Shown here in pieces: positions 1-8,007 of a stretch of 64,000 bases of DNA (the first letter of the stretch is position 1; every line of letters begins with the position of its first letter). Below the pieces are notes generated by a model. It ran no database searches and was not told where the DNA came from. It worked only from the letters and a program-made list of their open reading frames with translations. The position numbers and the translations under genes are program-made. Origin of the DNA: an uncultured Oxalobacteraceae bacterium (GTDB lineage: Bacteria; Pseudomonadota; Gammaproteobacteria; Burkholderiales; Burkholderiaceae_D); the NCBI GenBank assembly GCA_903893945.1, contig CAITOF010000006.1, forward strand, positions 1-64,000. Reading direction: 5' to 3'.

Positions 1-38
1 CTGATGAAAGCAAATCAGGAACGGATAGGTGATTTATT

Positions 39-464
39 ATGACCATTCCCAACCTCGAACTGCACTTGGTCATTCGAAGAGCGGTGACCAAACGACCTGA
101 TGACCTGCTGGATGACGCGGCCCTACTGTGGGCGCGTTTTGAAGTTGAACTGATGCCGATCATAGGCGAGGGTGGTTTCCATTCTTTGTTTGTACGCAGC
201 GTTAACCTGACCGCGTCCACTTACGCATGGATGTCGGTAAAAGAATTAAGGCAGCCGGATCCTGTTTCATTTAAAGATCTGATGTCGCTCTTTAAAGATC
301 GTGAAGCAAACGAAGTCACGGAAGCCATCATCACACTGTTGATTGTTTTCACTGACATTTTAGCTACCTTAATTGGTCTCTCATTAACAACCAGAATTTT
401 ATGTTCTGCCTGGGGTGATGACGCTTTTGATTTATCCGTACCGGAGCAAAATAATGAACGATAA
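39..464 (+). CDS. hypothetical protein, 141 aa, upstream of and overlapping the KaiC-like gene
   Basis: Open frame with stop at 462-464; the downstream ATG (454) lies inside its 3' end. No family recognised; does not look like KaiB. Confidence 0.6.
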   Translation: MTIPNLELHLVIRRAVTKRPDDLLDDAALLWARFEVELMPIIGEGGFHSLFVRSVNLTASTYAWMSVKELRQPDPVSFKDLMSLFKDREANEVTEAIITLLIVFTDILATLIGLSLTTRILCSAWGDDAFDLSVPEQNNER

Positions 465-1908
465 AGTTACCATCACACGCTTGGCAACAGGCGTTACAGG
501 GTTAGATGATTTGCTGGGCGGTGGACTTCCGGAGTTTTCATTTAACCTGATTGCTGGCACGCCCGGTAGTGGAAAGACCACGCTGGCCCATCAGATCATG
601 TTTTCGCTGGCAAACCCGGATCGACGTGCCCTGTTTTTTACCGTGCTGGGTGAGCCGCCGTTGAAAATGTTGCGTTACCAGCAGCAATTCCCCTTTTTTG
701 ATATCAGCAAAATCAATAACTCCATTAAATTCGTCAATCTGGCGTCGGATATGCAAGACGGTGATTTTGAAGGTGTGCTGGCAAGAATTATCAGCGAAGT
801 GCAGAATTTCTCTCCCAGTCTGGTGTTTGTCGATTCATTTCGTTCTGTTGTTGAATCCATCAGGGCCAAAGATGCCATTGGAACCAGTTTGGCGCAGTTT
901 ATACAGCAGTTGGGCATGCAGATGACCAGCTGGCAGGCGACGTCGTTTTTGATTGGTGAATATCTGGTACCGGAAGAGGAATCCAGCCCGGTATTTACGG
1001 TCGCGGATGGCATCATCTGGATGTCGCAAATGGTGCACCGTGACGCCATGGTTCGAAAAATTCAGGTCGTAAAAATGCGTGGTCAGGCACAAAGCGCCGG
1101 TATTCACACCTTTCGGATTAATAATAGCGGCGTAGAGATTTTTCCACGGGCCGTTATCCAGTCGTCGACCAATGCACCGGTTCAATTCAGTGGTGATCAA
1201 CGCTTATCGATGGGCGTACCGCTGCTGGACGACATGATGGGTGGCGGATTGCCGGCGGGCTACTCTCTATTGGTGGTGGGCCCCTCGGGGTCAGGTAAAT
1301 CCGTTCTGGCCACCCAGTTTTTAGCCGAGGGAGCACGCGTTGGCGAGAAGGGTGTCATTGCCGCGTTTGAAAAAAGCCCCAATCAGTTGTTAAGCCATCA
1401 GATGAATGCCATGGTTAAACATGGGCAAATAGGTTTGATCAATACCCGTACACTGGATCTGTCCATCGATGAAATTTTACATGACTTGATTGCTTTAATT
1501 AACAGTATGCAGGCTAAACGTGTTGTTATTGATTCGTTATCCGGCTTTGAACTGGCATTGGCGCCTGTCTACCGTGAGGACTTTCGTGAAGCACTGTACC
1601 GCATGGTCGCCATACTTACCGGCATGGGGGTGACCGTGCTGATGACAGCAGAGCTGGAAGATCAATACACTGAACTGCGTTTCAGCTCGTACGGTAATGC
1701 ATTTTTAGCCGATGCCATTTTAATGCAGCGCTACGTTGAAATGAGCGGCCAATTAAGACGTGTCATGTCGGTCGTTAAAGTACGTGCCAGCGTACACAGT
1801 AAAGAGATCCGATTTTACGAAATCGGGGATGACCAGATTCGCATCGGTGTTCCCTTAACTGCCTATAAAGGCATCCTGTCCGGTCAGCTTGCTCTTGCCG
1901 ACGAGTAA
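454..1908 (+). CDS. KaiC-like RecA-superfamily ATPase with two P-loop domains
   Basis: Two Walker A motifs (GTPGSGKTT and GPSGSGKSV); KaiC-like duplicated domains and C-terminal YVEMSGQLRRVMSVVKVRAS similar to KaiC YVEIRGEMSRAINVFKMRGS. ATG at 454 preferred over 415. Confidence 0.9.
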   Translation: MNDKVTITRLATGVTGLDDLLGGGLPEFSFNLIAGTPGSGKTTLAHQIMFSLANPDRRALFFTVLGEPPLKMLRYQQQFPFFDISKINNSIKFVNLASDMQDGDFEGVLARIISEVQNFSPSLVFVDSFRSVVESIRAKDAIGTSLAQFIQQLGMQMTSWQATSFLIGEYLVPEEESSPVFTVADGIIWMSQMVHRDAMVRKIQVVKMRGQAQSAGIHTFRINNSGVEIFPRAVIQSSTNAPVQFSGDQRLSMGVPLLDDMMGGGLPAGYSLLVVGPSGSGKSVLATQFLAEGARVGEKGVIAAFEKSPNQLLSHQMNAMVKHGQIGLINTRTLDLSIDEILHDLIALINSMQAKRVVIDSLSGFELALAPVYREDFREALYRMVAILTGMGVTVLMTAELEDQYTELRFSSYGNAFLADAILMQRYVEMSGQLRRVMSVVKVRASVHSKEIRFYEIGDDQIRIGVPLTAYKGILSGQLALADE

Positions 1909-1995
1909 TTAATCCGTGTTTTTCTCTGATAATGCCGAGGGAGTTAACCGACTAATTGCCTGTTAAACCATAAAAAAGCCTGAAAAGGTATGTCA

Positions 1996-2039
1996 GTGTG
2001 CGGTAACACACAGAGGAATTCTGGTTAAAAAATTACATT
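1996..2039 (+). promoter_or_regulatory. candidate activator-type promoter (site A): GTGCGGTAACACAC (1998-2011) + 22 nt + TACATT (2034-2039)
   Basis: Same motif and spacing as sites B and C upstream of other operons; contains GTGTG-N6-CACAC inverted repeat. Confidence 0.5.
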
Positions 2040-2097
2040 GCACCTGATGTTGGTCAGGAAGACGCTGACCAATTTGATAATGGTATTTAACTTAGTG

Positions 2098-2853
2098 ATG
2101 GAATCGTACCGACTCATGGTGGCTGAAAACAATCAAAATAAAATTCCAAACCCGAATCAGAATCATCTGTTGGCGGCACTCCAGGAATCGGTTTTCCGTA
2201 AGCTTGAACCGCACCTGGAGCTAGTGCCGATGTTGTTGGGTGATGTGATATGCGATTCCGGCGAAAAATTAAACTACGGCTATTTCCCGACCAGTTCCAT
2301 CATCTCCCTGCACTATTTGCTGGAAAATGGCGGGTCCTCTGAATTTGCTGGTGTGGGTAATGAGGGCGTGTTCGGCGTGTCGTTGCTCATGGGTGGCAAT
2401 ACCACACCCAGCCGTGCCATTGTACAGACGGGCGGGTTCGGCTATCGCATCAGAACATCGGTATTGATGGCCGAGTTTCAGTTGGGTGGGCAATTTCAGC
2501 AGTTATTGTTGCGCTATATTCAGGCATTGATCACGCAGATGTCGCAAACCGCGGTTTGTAACCGGCATCACTCGGTGGAACAGCAGTTATGTCGCTGGCT
2601 ATTGCTGACGCTTGACCGATTACCGACCAATGAATTCACCATGACACAGGAATTAATCGCCAGCATGCTCGGTGTGCGCAGGGAAGGCGTAACGGAAGCC
2701 GCAGGAAAACTGCAGGCTGCCGGTTATATCAGCTACCGACGAGGGCACATTACTGTGCTTGATCGCCTTGGCCTCGAAAAGCAGTGTTGTGAATGTTACG
2801 CCGTTGTTAAAAAAGAGTTCATTCGATTGTTATCAGATGTCCGGCAACGATAA
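2098..2853 (+). CDS. Crp/Fnr-family transcriptional regulator
   Basis: Effector-domain-like N-terminus (PHLELVPMLLGDVICDSGEKLNYGYFPTSSIISL) and C-terminal winged HTH (TMTQELIASMLGVRREGVTEAAGKLQAAGYISYRRGHITVLDR). Start codon uncertain (2038 TTG, 2047, 2080, 2098, 2116). Confidence 0.85.
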   Translation: MESYRLMVAENNQNKIPNPNQNHLLAALQESVFRKLEPHLELVPMLLGDVICDSGEKLNYGYFPTSSIISLHYLLENGGSSEFAGVGNEGVFGVSLLMGGNTTPSRAIVQTGGFGYRIRTSVLMAEFQLGGQFQQLLLRYIQALITQMSQTAVCNRHHSVEQQLCRWLLLTLDRLPTNEFTMTQELIASMLGVRREGVTEAAGKLQAAGYISYRRGHITVLDRLGLEKQCCECYAVVKKEFIRLLSDVRQR

Positions 2854-2871
2854 AAGTGGGATCGAGAATCT

Positions 2872-4809
2872 ATGAAAAACAATAAAACTCGCCTGACGAT
2901 GGCGCATGCTGTTCTGATTGGTCTGGGCCTGCTTTTTATTTCTATTTATGTCAATTACAGCATGAATGGAGTGGGATATCAAAAGACAATCACGCTGTCG
3001 ACCGGATCGGCGTTTTCCATCTTTTTGTTTCTGGTCGCTGGTATCTGTCTGGTCACATGGAACATCAGAACACTACGCAAGACAGTCAAAAAAGAGCGCC
3101 AGGAGCGCAACATTGCTGCAGAAATTAATGCTCTCACCGTCGCATGCCTGACCGAATTGCAGTTTTATACCCGGTCGTTGATTGATTCCAATATTGAATC
3201 AACCATGGTTATTGATAACATGGGCATTATTTTTGATGTCAATCGTGAAGCGGAACGGGCCCTCGGATTCCAACGCAATGAATTGATCGGCACGTCCTTC
3301 AGACAATATTGCACCGATGAGGAAAATGCGTTTGTTTCCTTGCTCAGTATTGTTAAAGAAGAAAAAATTAACGATGTTGAACTTTACTTCTGTAATAAAT
3401 TTGGCGTCATTATTCCTTTTGAATGTAATTCGGCCATTTTATATGACAGCCATGAAAAAATAATCGGGATTAATATTTCGATGCGCGATGTCACAAAACA
3501 GAAAAAATTCGAATCGCTGCTGGAAGAAAATAACCTGGAATTGCACAAGGCGATGGACATTGCCGAACGTGCCAATTTGGCGAAATCGACCTTTCTGTCC
3601 AATATGAGCCATGAACTGCGTACGCCCTTGAACGCGATTCTCGGTTTTGCTCAACTGATCGACACAGAAGAGCAAATTTCCAGAACCACGCAAAAGCTGT
3701 CCGTTAAACACATCCTGCAGGGCGGTTGGTATCTGCTTGACCTGATCAACGAAATTCTTGATCTGGCCTCAATAGAGTCAGGAAAAGTGAATTTAACAAA
3801 AGAAACCATTTCATTATTTGAGGTCATGACGGAGTGTCACACCTTGATTGCGCAGCAGGCACGTAAAAAAAATGTGAAGCTCTTTTTTCCGCAGGCAGAT
3901 CATTCTACAATGTATGTCAACGCAGATCAGACGCGGCTCAAACAGGTGCTGATCAATTTATTATCCAACGCAGTTAAATACAATCGCAGTGGTGGTGAAG
4001 TGTTGATCCAATGTGAAATGCGAAATGCCAATGTGGTTTGGGTCAGTGTAAAAGATACCGGCTTTGGCATGACGGCAGATCAGTTAAGCCATTTGTTTGA
4101 ACCATTTAACCGCCTGGGTAGGGAAAGCAGCATTGAGGACGGTACGGGCATTGGACTGGTCGTTACCAGGCAGTTAATTCAATTAATGAACGGCCGAATA
4201 GGGGTGGAAAGTCACATCGGTGTCGGCAGCACGTTCTGGTTTGAACTACCAGCGTCGCAAAACTCGCCACAGATCAGTGAAGTCACGCCCGACGTCATGA
4301 CTGATATTCCCTCGATTATTTACGCTAAACCCGGTAAATATAAACTGTTGTATGTTGAGGACAATCCAGTCAACCTGTCGCTGATTGAACAACTTATTCT
4401 GCCGCGCGGTGATATTGAATTGCACAGTGCCGTCACGGGTGCACAGGGAATACAGATGGCGTTGACCGAACTTCCGGACGCTATTTTGTTGGATATTAAC
4501 TTGCCGGACATGAATGGCTTTGACCTCATTCGGTCGCTAAAGCAATATCCTTCGACGATGCATATTCCCGTCATCGCGCTGTCTGCCAATGCAATGCGTT
4601 CGGACATCGAACGTGGTTTGCAGTCAGGGTGTCGTCACTATTTAACCAAACCTGTCAAAGTTATTGAGTTGATGGAAAAGCTGGATGAAACGTTAAGATC
4701 CGTATCTAAAGGCAATGCAACTCAACCAGACTCTGCGTCTGTTGTTGCGAACGAATTTATTCCCCAGTATGTTGAAGTAAAGAAAACTAAAGCCAATTTT
4801 TGGAAATAA
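2872..4809 (+). CDS. hybrid sensor histidine kinase (TM, PAS, HisKA, HATPase_c, REC)
   Basis: H-box FLSNMSHELRTPLNAILGF, N/G boxes (NLLSNAVKYN, DGTGIGLVVTRQL), REC domain KLLYVEDNPVNL...DAILLDINLPDMNG...KPV. Confidence 0.95.
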   Translation: MKNNKTRLTMAHAVLIGLGLLFISIYVNYSMNGVGYQKTITLSTGSAFSIFLFLVAGICLVTWNIRTLRKTVKKERQERNIAAEINALTVACLTELQFYTRSLIDSNIESTMVIDNMGIIFDVNREAERALGFQRNELIGTSFRQYCTDEENAFVSLLSIVKEEKINDVELYFCNKFGVIIPFECNSAILYDSHEKIIGINISMRDVTKQKKFESLLEENNLELHKAMDIAERANLAKSTFLSNMSHELRTPLNAILGFAQLIDTEEQISRTTQKLSVKHILQGGWYLLDLINEILDLASIESGKVNLTKETISLFEVMTECHTLIAQQARKKNVKLFFPQADHSTMYVNADQTRLKQVLINLLSNAVKYNRSGGEVLIQCEMRNANVVWVSVKDTGFGMTADQLSHLFEPFNRLGRESSIEDGTGIGLVVTRQLIQLMNGRIGVESHIGVGSTFWFELPASQNSPQISEVTPDVMTDIPSIIYAKPGKYKLLYVEDNPVNLSLIEQLILPRGDIELHSAVTGAQGIQMALTELPDAILLDINLPDMNGFDLIRSLKQYPSTMHIPVIALSANAMRSDIERGLQSGCRHYLTKPVKVIELMEKLDETLRSVSKGNATQPDSASVVANEFIPQYVEVKKTKANFWK

Positions 4810-4811
4810 AT

Positions 4812-5969
4812 ATGATTGAACTCTCTGAAGTATTGGATGCGAAAATATTGATTGTGGATGATCAGCAATCGAACGTGGTTCTGCTGGAAGAATTGCTTAA
4901 GCAGGAAGGTTACCGGTATTTCATGTCTACCATGAATCCGATGGAGGTTTGTTCATTGCATCTTGAGCACCATTTTGATTTGATCTTACTTGACCTGGAA
5001 ATGCCGGAAATGGATGGCTTTCAGGTCATGGAGGGTATAAAGGAGATTGAGCAAAAAAGCTATTCGCCCGTATTGGTGATCACGGCGCAGCCAAACCATA
5101 AATTGCGCGCGTTGAAATCCGGTGCAAAAGATTTTATCAGTAAGCCCATTGAAGCCGTTGAGTTTCAGACCCGTGTTAAAAATATGCTGGAAGTGCGTCT
5201 GTTGTATAAAAAGCTGGAAGAAATGAATGTCGTTCTAGAAGATAAGGTGCGCGAACGCACGGCTCAATTGACAGCCAGCGAAGCGCGCTTCAAAAACTTC
5301 ACTGAACTTACGTCAGACTGGTACTGGGAACAGGACGATAAAGGACAATTTACCACGGTGTCCGGGCCGGTATTTGAAATGCTCGGTATAGCAAGCGGGG
5401 AGGACAGTGATTTCCTCCCCATTGAACGCAACGAGCTTGAGCTGGCCAATCTGAAATACAATATTGCCAATCGCCGTCCGTTTATTGATTTTGTCTATAC
5501 TCTGCAAAAAGCCAACGGCAAGCAACAACGTTTGCAGGTGAGTGGCGAACCCATGTTTGACGGTAATTGTCGCTTCATCGGTTACAGAGGTGTTGGCGTT
5601 GAGATTACCGACCAACATTACACGTATCGAAGAGAATCCAATTTTCGTAAGGCCATCGATGTGATTGGAGCAGGTGTGTGCCTGATCAATTGCGGCACGA
5701 TGGCCGTTGTTGATGTGAATGAAAGAATGTGTGAATTCACAGGACACAGCCGCACAGACCTGGTTAAGTTATTATTAGCTGATTTGATTACGACAGGTTC
5801 AGAGCAAATTTCCGTCGTGTTTGATAGAGTGCGTATAGAGCAGGGTGGACAGCAACTGAGCACAGATTTAAAGTGCGCTGATGGTTCCACCCGCCAGGTA
5901 ACTATCGATTTTCATGGTTTCAATGACGATGAATCCTGGATCGCGGTTGCAAGCTTCTCAATCCACTGA
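4812..5969 (+). CDS. response regulator with REC and PAS sensory domains
   Basis: REC: ILIVDDQQSN...DLILLDLEMPEMDGF...SKPI; then coiled coil and PAS repeats. No HTH seen. Confidence 0.9.
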   Translation: MIELSEVLDAKILIVDDQQSNVVLLEELLKQEGYRYFMSTMNPMEVCSLHLEHHFDLILLDLEMPEMDGFQVMEGIKEIEQKSYSPVLVITAQPNHKLRALKSGAKDFISKPIEAVEFQTRVKNMLEVRLLYKKLEEMNVVLEDKVRERTAQLTASEARFKNFTELTSDWYWEQDDKGQFTTVSGPVFEMLGIASGEDSDFLPIERNELELANLKYNIANRRPFIDFVYTLQKANGKQQRLQVSGEPMFDGNCRFIGYRGVGVEITDQHYTYRRESNFRKAIDVIGAGVCLINCGTMAVVDVNERMCEFTGHSRTDLVKLLLADLITTGSEQISVVFDRVRIEQGGQQLSTDLKCADGSTRQVTIDFHGFNDDESWIAVASFSIH

Positions 5970-5978
5970 ATCACTAAA

Positions 5979-6000
5979 GTGACTTACGAAAGTAAGTCAC
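5979..6000. terminator. hairpin between convergent genes (possible terminator, weak U tract)
   Basis: Perfect inverted repeat GTGACTTAC-GAAA-GTAAGTCAC. Confidence 0.4.
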
Positions 6001-6039
6001 GAAAGTAAGTTACGACAATAAGTTACGACAATAAGTCAC
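5988..6039. repeat. four tandem 13-bp units overlapping the 3' end of the ferritin-like gene
   Basis: gaaagtaagtcac / gaaagtaagttac / gacaataagttac / gacaataagtcac. Confidence 0.9.
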
Positions 6040-6571
6040 GCATATCCTCAGCGTGTTCTTCTTCCTTGGCCATGATCGCAATAAGCATATGCCGTGTGGT
6101 CAAATCGGATTCGCCAATCTCTGCTATCATGGTACGATAAGAATCAATAGCGACTCGTTCAGCAACCAGGTTGGCTTTGATCATGTCATGCAAAGTTTTA
6201 GAGTCGTCGTATTGTGCATGGCTGCGTTCGTGTAGTGTGGCTGGATTAAGATCAGGTTTGCCATTAAGCTGCACAATACGCTCTGCTATCTGATTGGCAT
6301 GTAACTGTTCTTCTCCGGCGTGTTTTAAAAATTCATTTCGGACCGGAATATTCGCCATGCCGCCGGCGGTGTAATAGTGACGCATGTATCGTAAATAGCA
6401 TACTAATTCAGTCGCCAAAGCACCATTCAACAAGGCCACAACCTGCTTCACATCAGCCTTGTATCCTGGCGTAACAGCACCATTAATAAAATGTTTGGTT
6501 TCAGATTTTAACAGTTTTTTATTGATCGCTTTACCGATACCATCGTGCATTTCTTTATGAGCTACTGGCAT
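6023..6571 (-). CDS. ferritin-like domain protein (bacterioferritin/Dps-type)
   Basis: ALLNGALATELVCYLRYMRHYYTAGG...FLKHAGEEQLHANQIAERI...NLVAERVAIDSYRTMI...MAKEEEHAEDMRDLL: ferritin helices with E...EExxH metal ligands. Confidence 0.85.
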   Translation of the reverse strand: MPVAHKEMHDGIGKAINKKLLKSETKHFINGAVTPGYKADVKQVVALLNGALATELVCYLRYMRHYYTAGGMANIPVRNEFLKHAGEEQLHANQIAERIVQLNGKPDLNPATLHERSHAQYDDSKTLHDMIKANLVAERVAIDSYRTMIAEIGESDLTTRHMLIAIMAKEEEHAEDMRDLLS

Positions 6572-6607
6572 ATTTTTCTTTCTGGTAATTGTAATGTCCG
6601 AGACCGG

Positions 6608-7498
6608 TTATTTTGCACTGACCATATTTCCGTTTGCATCCGACAAGGTAATTTCTACGCGACGGTTCATCTGGCGATTTTCTGCCGTATTATTATCCGC
6701 AACAGGACGTGTTTCGCCGAAGCCTTGCACCGTCACACGCTGATGGGCGACGCCAGCTGAGAGCAGGATGTCGGAAACCGAATTGGCTCGACGTTCTGAT
6801 AACCCCAAATTATAGGCAGCTGTTCCTGTACTGTCGGTAAATCCATCTATTGATACTGTACGCTGGGGATTCTCATTTAAAATGACGGCCACTTTTTGCG
6901 CCAGTGCCACACCGGAAGGCGTGAGATTAAACTTGTCCGTGTTAAAAAGGATGTCACCAAACGAAATAACGATACCATGGTCGGTTTTTTGTGCATGCAG
7001 GTCTTTCAGTTCCTGTTCAAACTTGTCTGCTCGCGCTTGAGCCAGTTGGGCATCACTTTGGGCAATGGTCGCCATTTCACTGGCCACCTCGGCATTGTTG
7101 TTTGCTTTTTCAGTATTGCTATTGGCTATATTGACTTCGTTGGTGCGCTGATTCAACTGAATCTGGGTGCGCCGTTTTTCTGAACTGGCGACCACCGCTT
7201 CAGCCGCTTTTTGTTTGGCAACATCTACAGTTATGCTGATTTTCTGCTTGGCCGCATAGGCCAATTCGTCAATTTTTTCAGATTTGTCGTGCGCTGCGGC
7301 CGCTGCATTGGCTTTATCAATCGCCTCAGCCGATTGGGTTAATTCAGTGGAGGCATACTTGCTGACATCAGGATTGTTTTTAGCGGCCTGATAGTCAAGA
7401 CGAGTCTGGTCTAATAATGTGGTTGAGGTGGGTGTGGTACTGCAGGCGGCCAGGGCAATTGCCGCTGAAATGATAGCCAACTTAAATGGGATGCGCAT
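6608..7498 (-). CDS. OmpA-family lipoprotein with N-terminal DUF4398-like domain
   Basis: Lipobox-like LAAC; OmpA C-domain (VSIDGFTDSTGTAAYNLGLSERRANSVSDILLSAGV...GFGETRPVADNNTAENRQMNRRVEI). Confidence 0.93.
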   Translation of the reverse strand: MRIPFKLAIISAAIALAACSTTPTSTTLLDQTRLDYQAAKNNPDVSKYASTELTQSAEAIDKANAAAAAHDKSEKIDELAYAAKQKISITVDVAKQKAAEAVVASSEKRRTQIQLNQRTNEVNIANSNTEKANNNAEVASEMATIAQSDAQLAQARADKFEQELKDLHAQKTDHGIVISFGDILFNTDKFNLTPSGVALAQKVAVILNENPQRTVSIDGFTDSTGTAAYNLGLSERRANSVSDILLSAGVAHQRVTVQGFGETRPVADNNTAENRQMNRRVEITLSDANGNMVSAK

Positions 7499-7534
7499 GA
7501 TATATCTTCCTTGATCAAGTTTAATAACGAAATT

Positions 7535-7912
7535 TTACTGACTGCTTTTTCGATTCAATTCGTCCTGCAACACGCGATTACCGGAATTCAGTGCGTCTGC
7601 AGCGGCCTGGGCTTTGGTGGCATTGGCTTTACTTGTAGCGACTTTGGCGTCAGATTGTGCTTTGATGGCGAAATCATTGGCTTCCTGATATTTCTCGTCG
7701 GACATGGCCTTGTTGGCTTTACCTAAATTGTCGCGGGCAGAACTGATTTCAGCGGGCGCATATTTCCCGGCCTCGGCACTGTCAGCATTGTCAATGGCAT
7801 TTTTTGAAACAGCGATATTGGTGGTGGCCGGTGCTTTCATGCTGGTGCATCCTGTCAGAACAAGTGCCAGAGCACAGCAGGCAATGCCTAAAATATGGTG
7901 TAATCGTTTCAT
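7535..7912 (-). CDS. DUF4398-type lipoprotein
   Basis: Lipobox LTGC; Ala-rich helical repeat resembling the N-terminal part of the adjacent OmpA protein. Confidence 0.8.
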   Translation of the reverse strand: MKRLHHILGIACCALALVLTGCTSMKAPATTNIAVSKNAIDNADSAEAGKYAPAEISSARDNLGKANKAMSDEKYQEANDFAIKAQSDAKVATSKANATKAQAAADALNSGNRVLQDELNRKSSQ

Positions 7913-7945
7913 TCCATTCTCCCTATCTGTTGATGGTAAATTTGT

Positions 7946-7990
7946 ATTCTAGGGAAAGGGAACCTGCAGGTCTGTTCGGTAACGAACTCT
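7946..7990 (-). promoter_or_regulatory. candidate activator-type promoter (site B): GTTCGTTACCGAAC (7974-7987, minus strand) + 22 nt + TAGAAT (7946-7951)
   Basis: Perfect palindrome GTTCG-N4-CGAAC with a 5/6 -10 hexamer at the same spacing as site A. Confidence 0.55.
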
Positions 7991-8007
7991 TTACAGGGAG
8001 TATTGCA

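Noticed and set aside
454-1908. Circadian clock (kaiABC) locus
   Set aside because: No KaiA or KaiB nearby and KaiC phosphosites do not appear conserved; called KaiC-like only.
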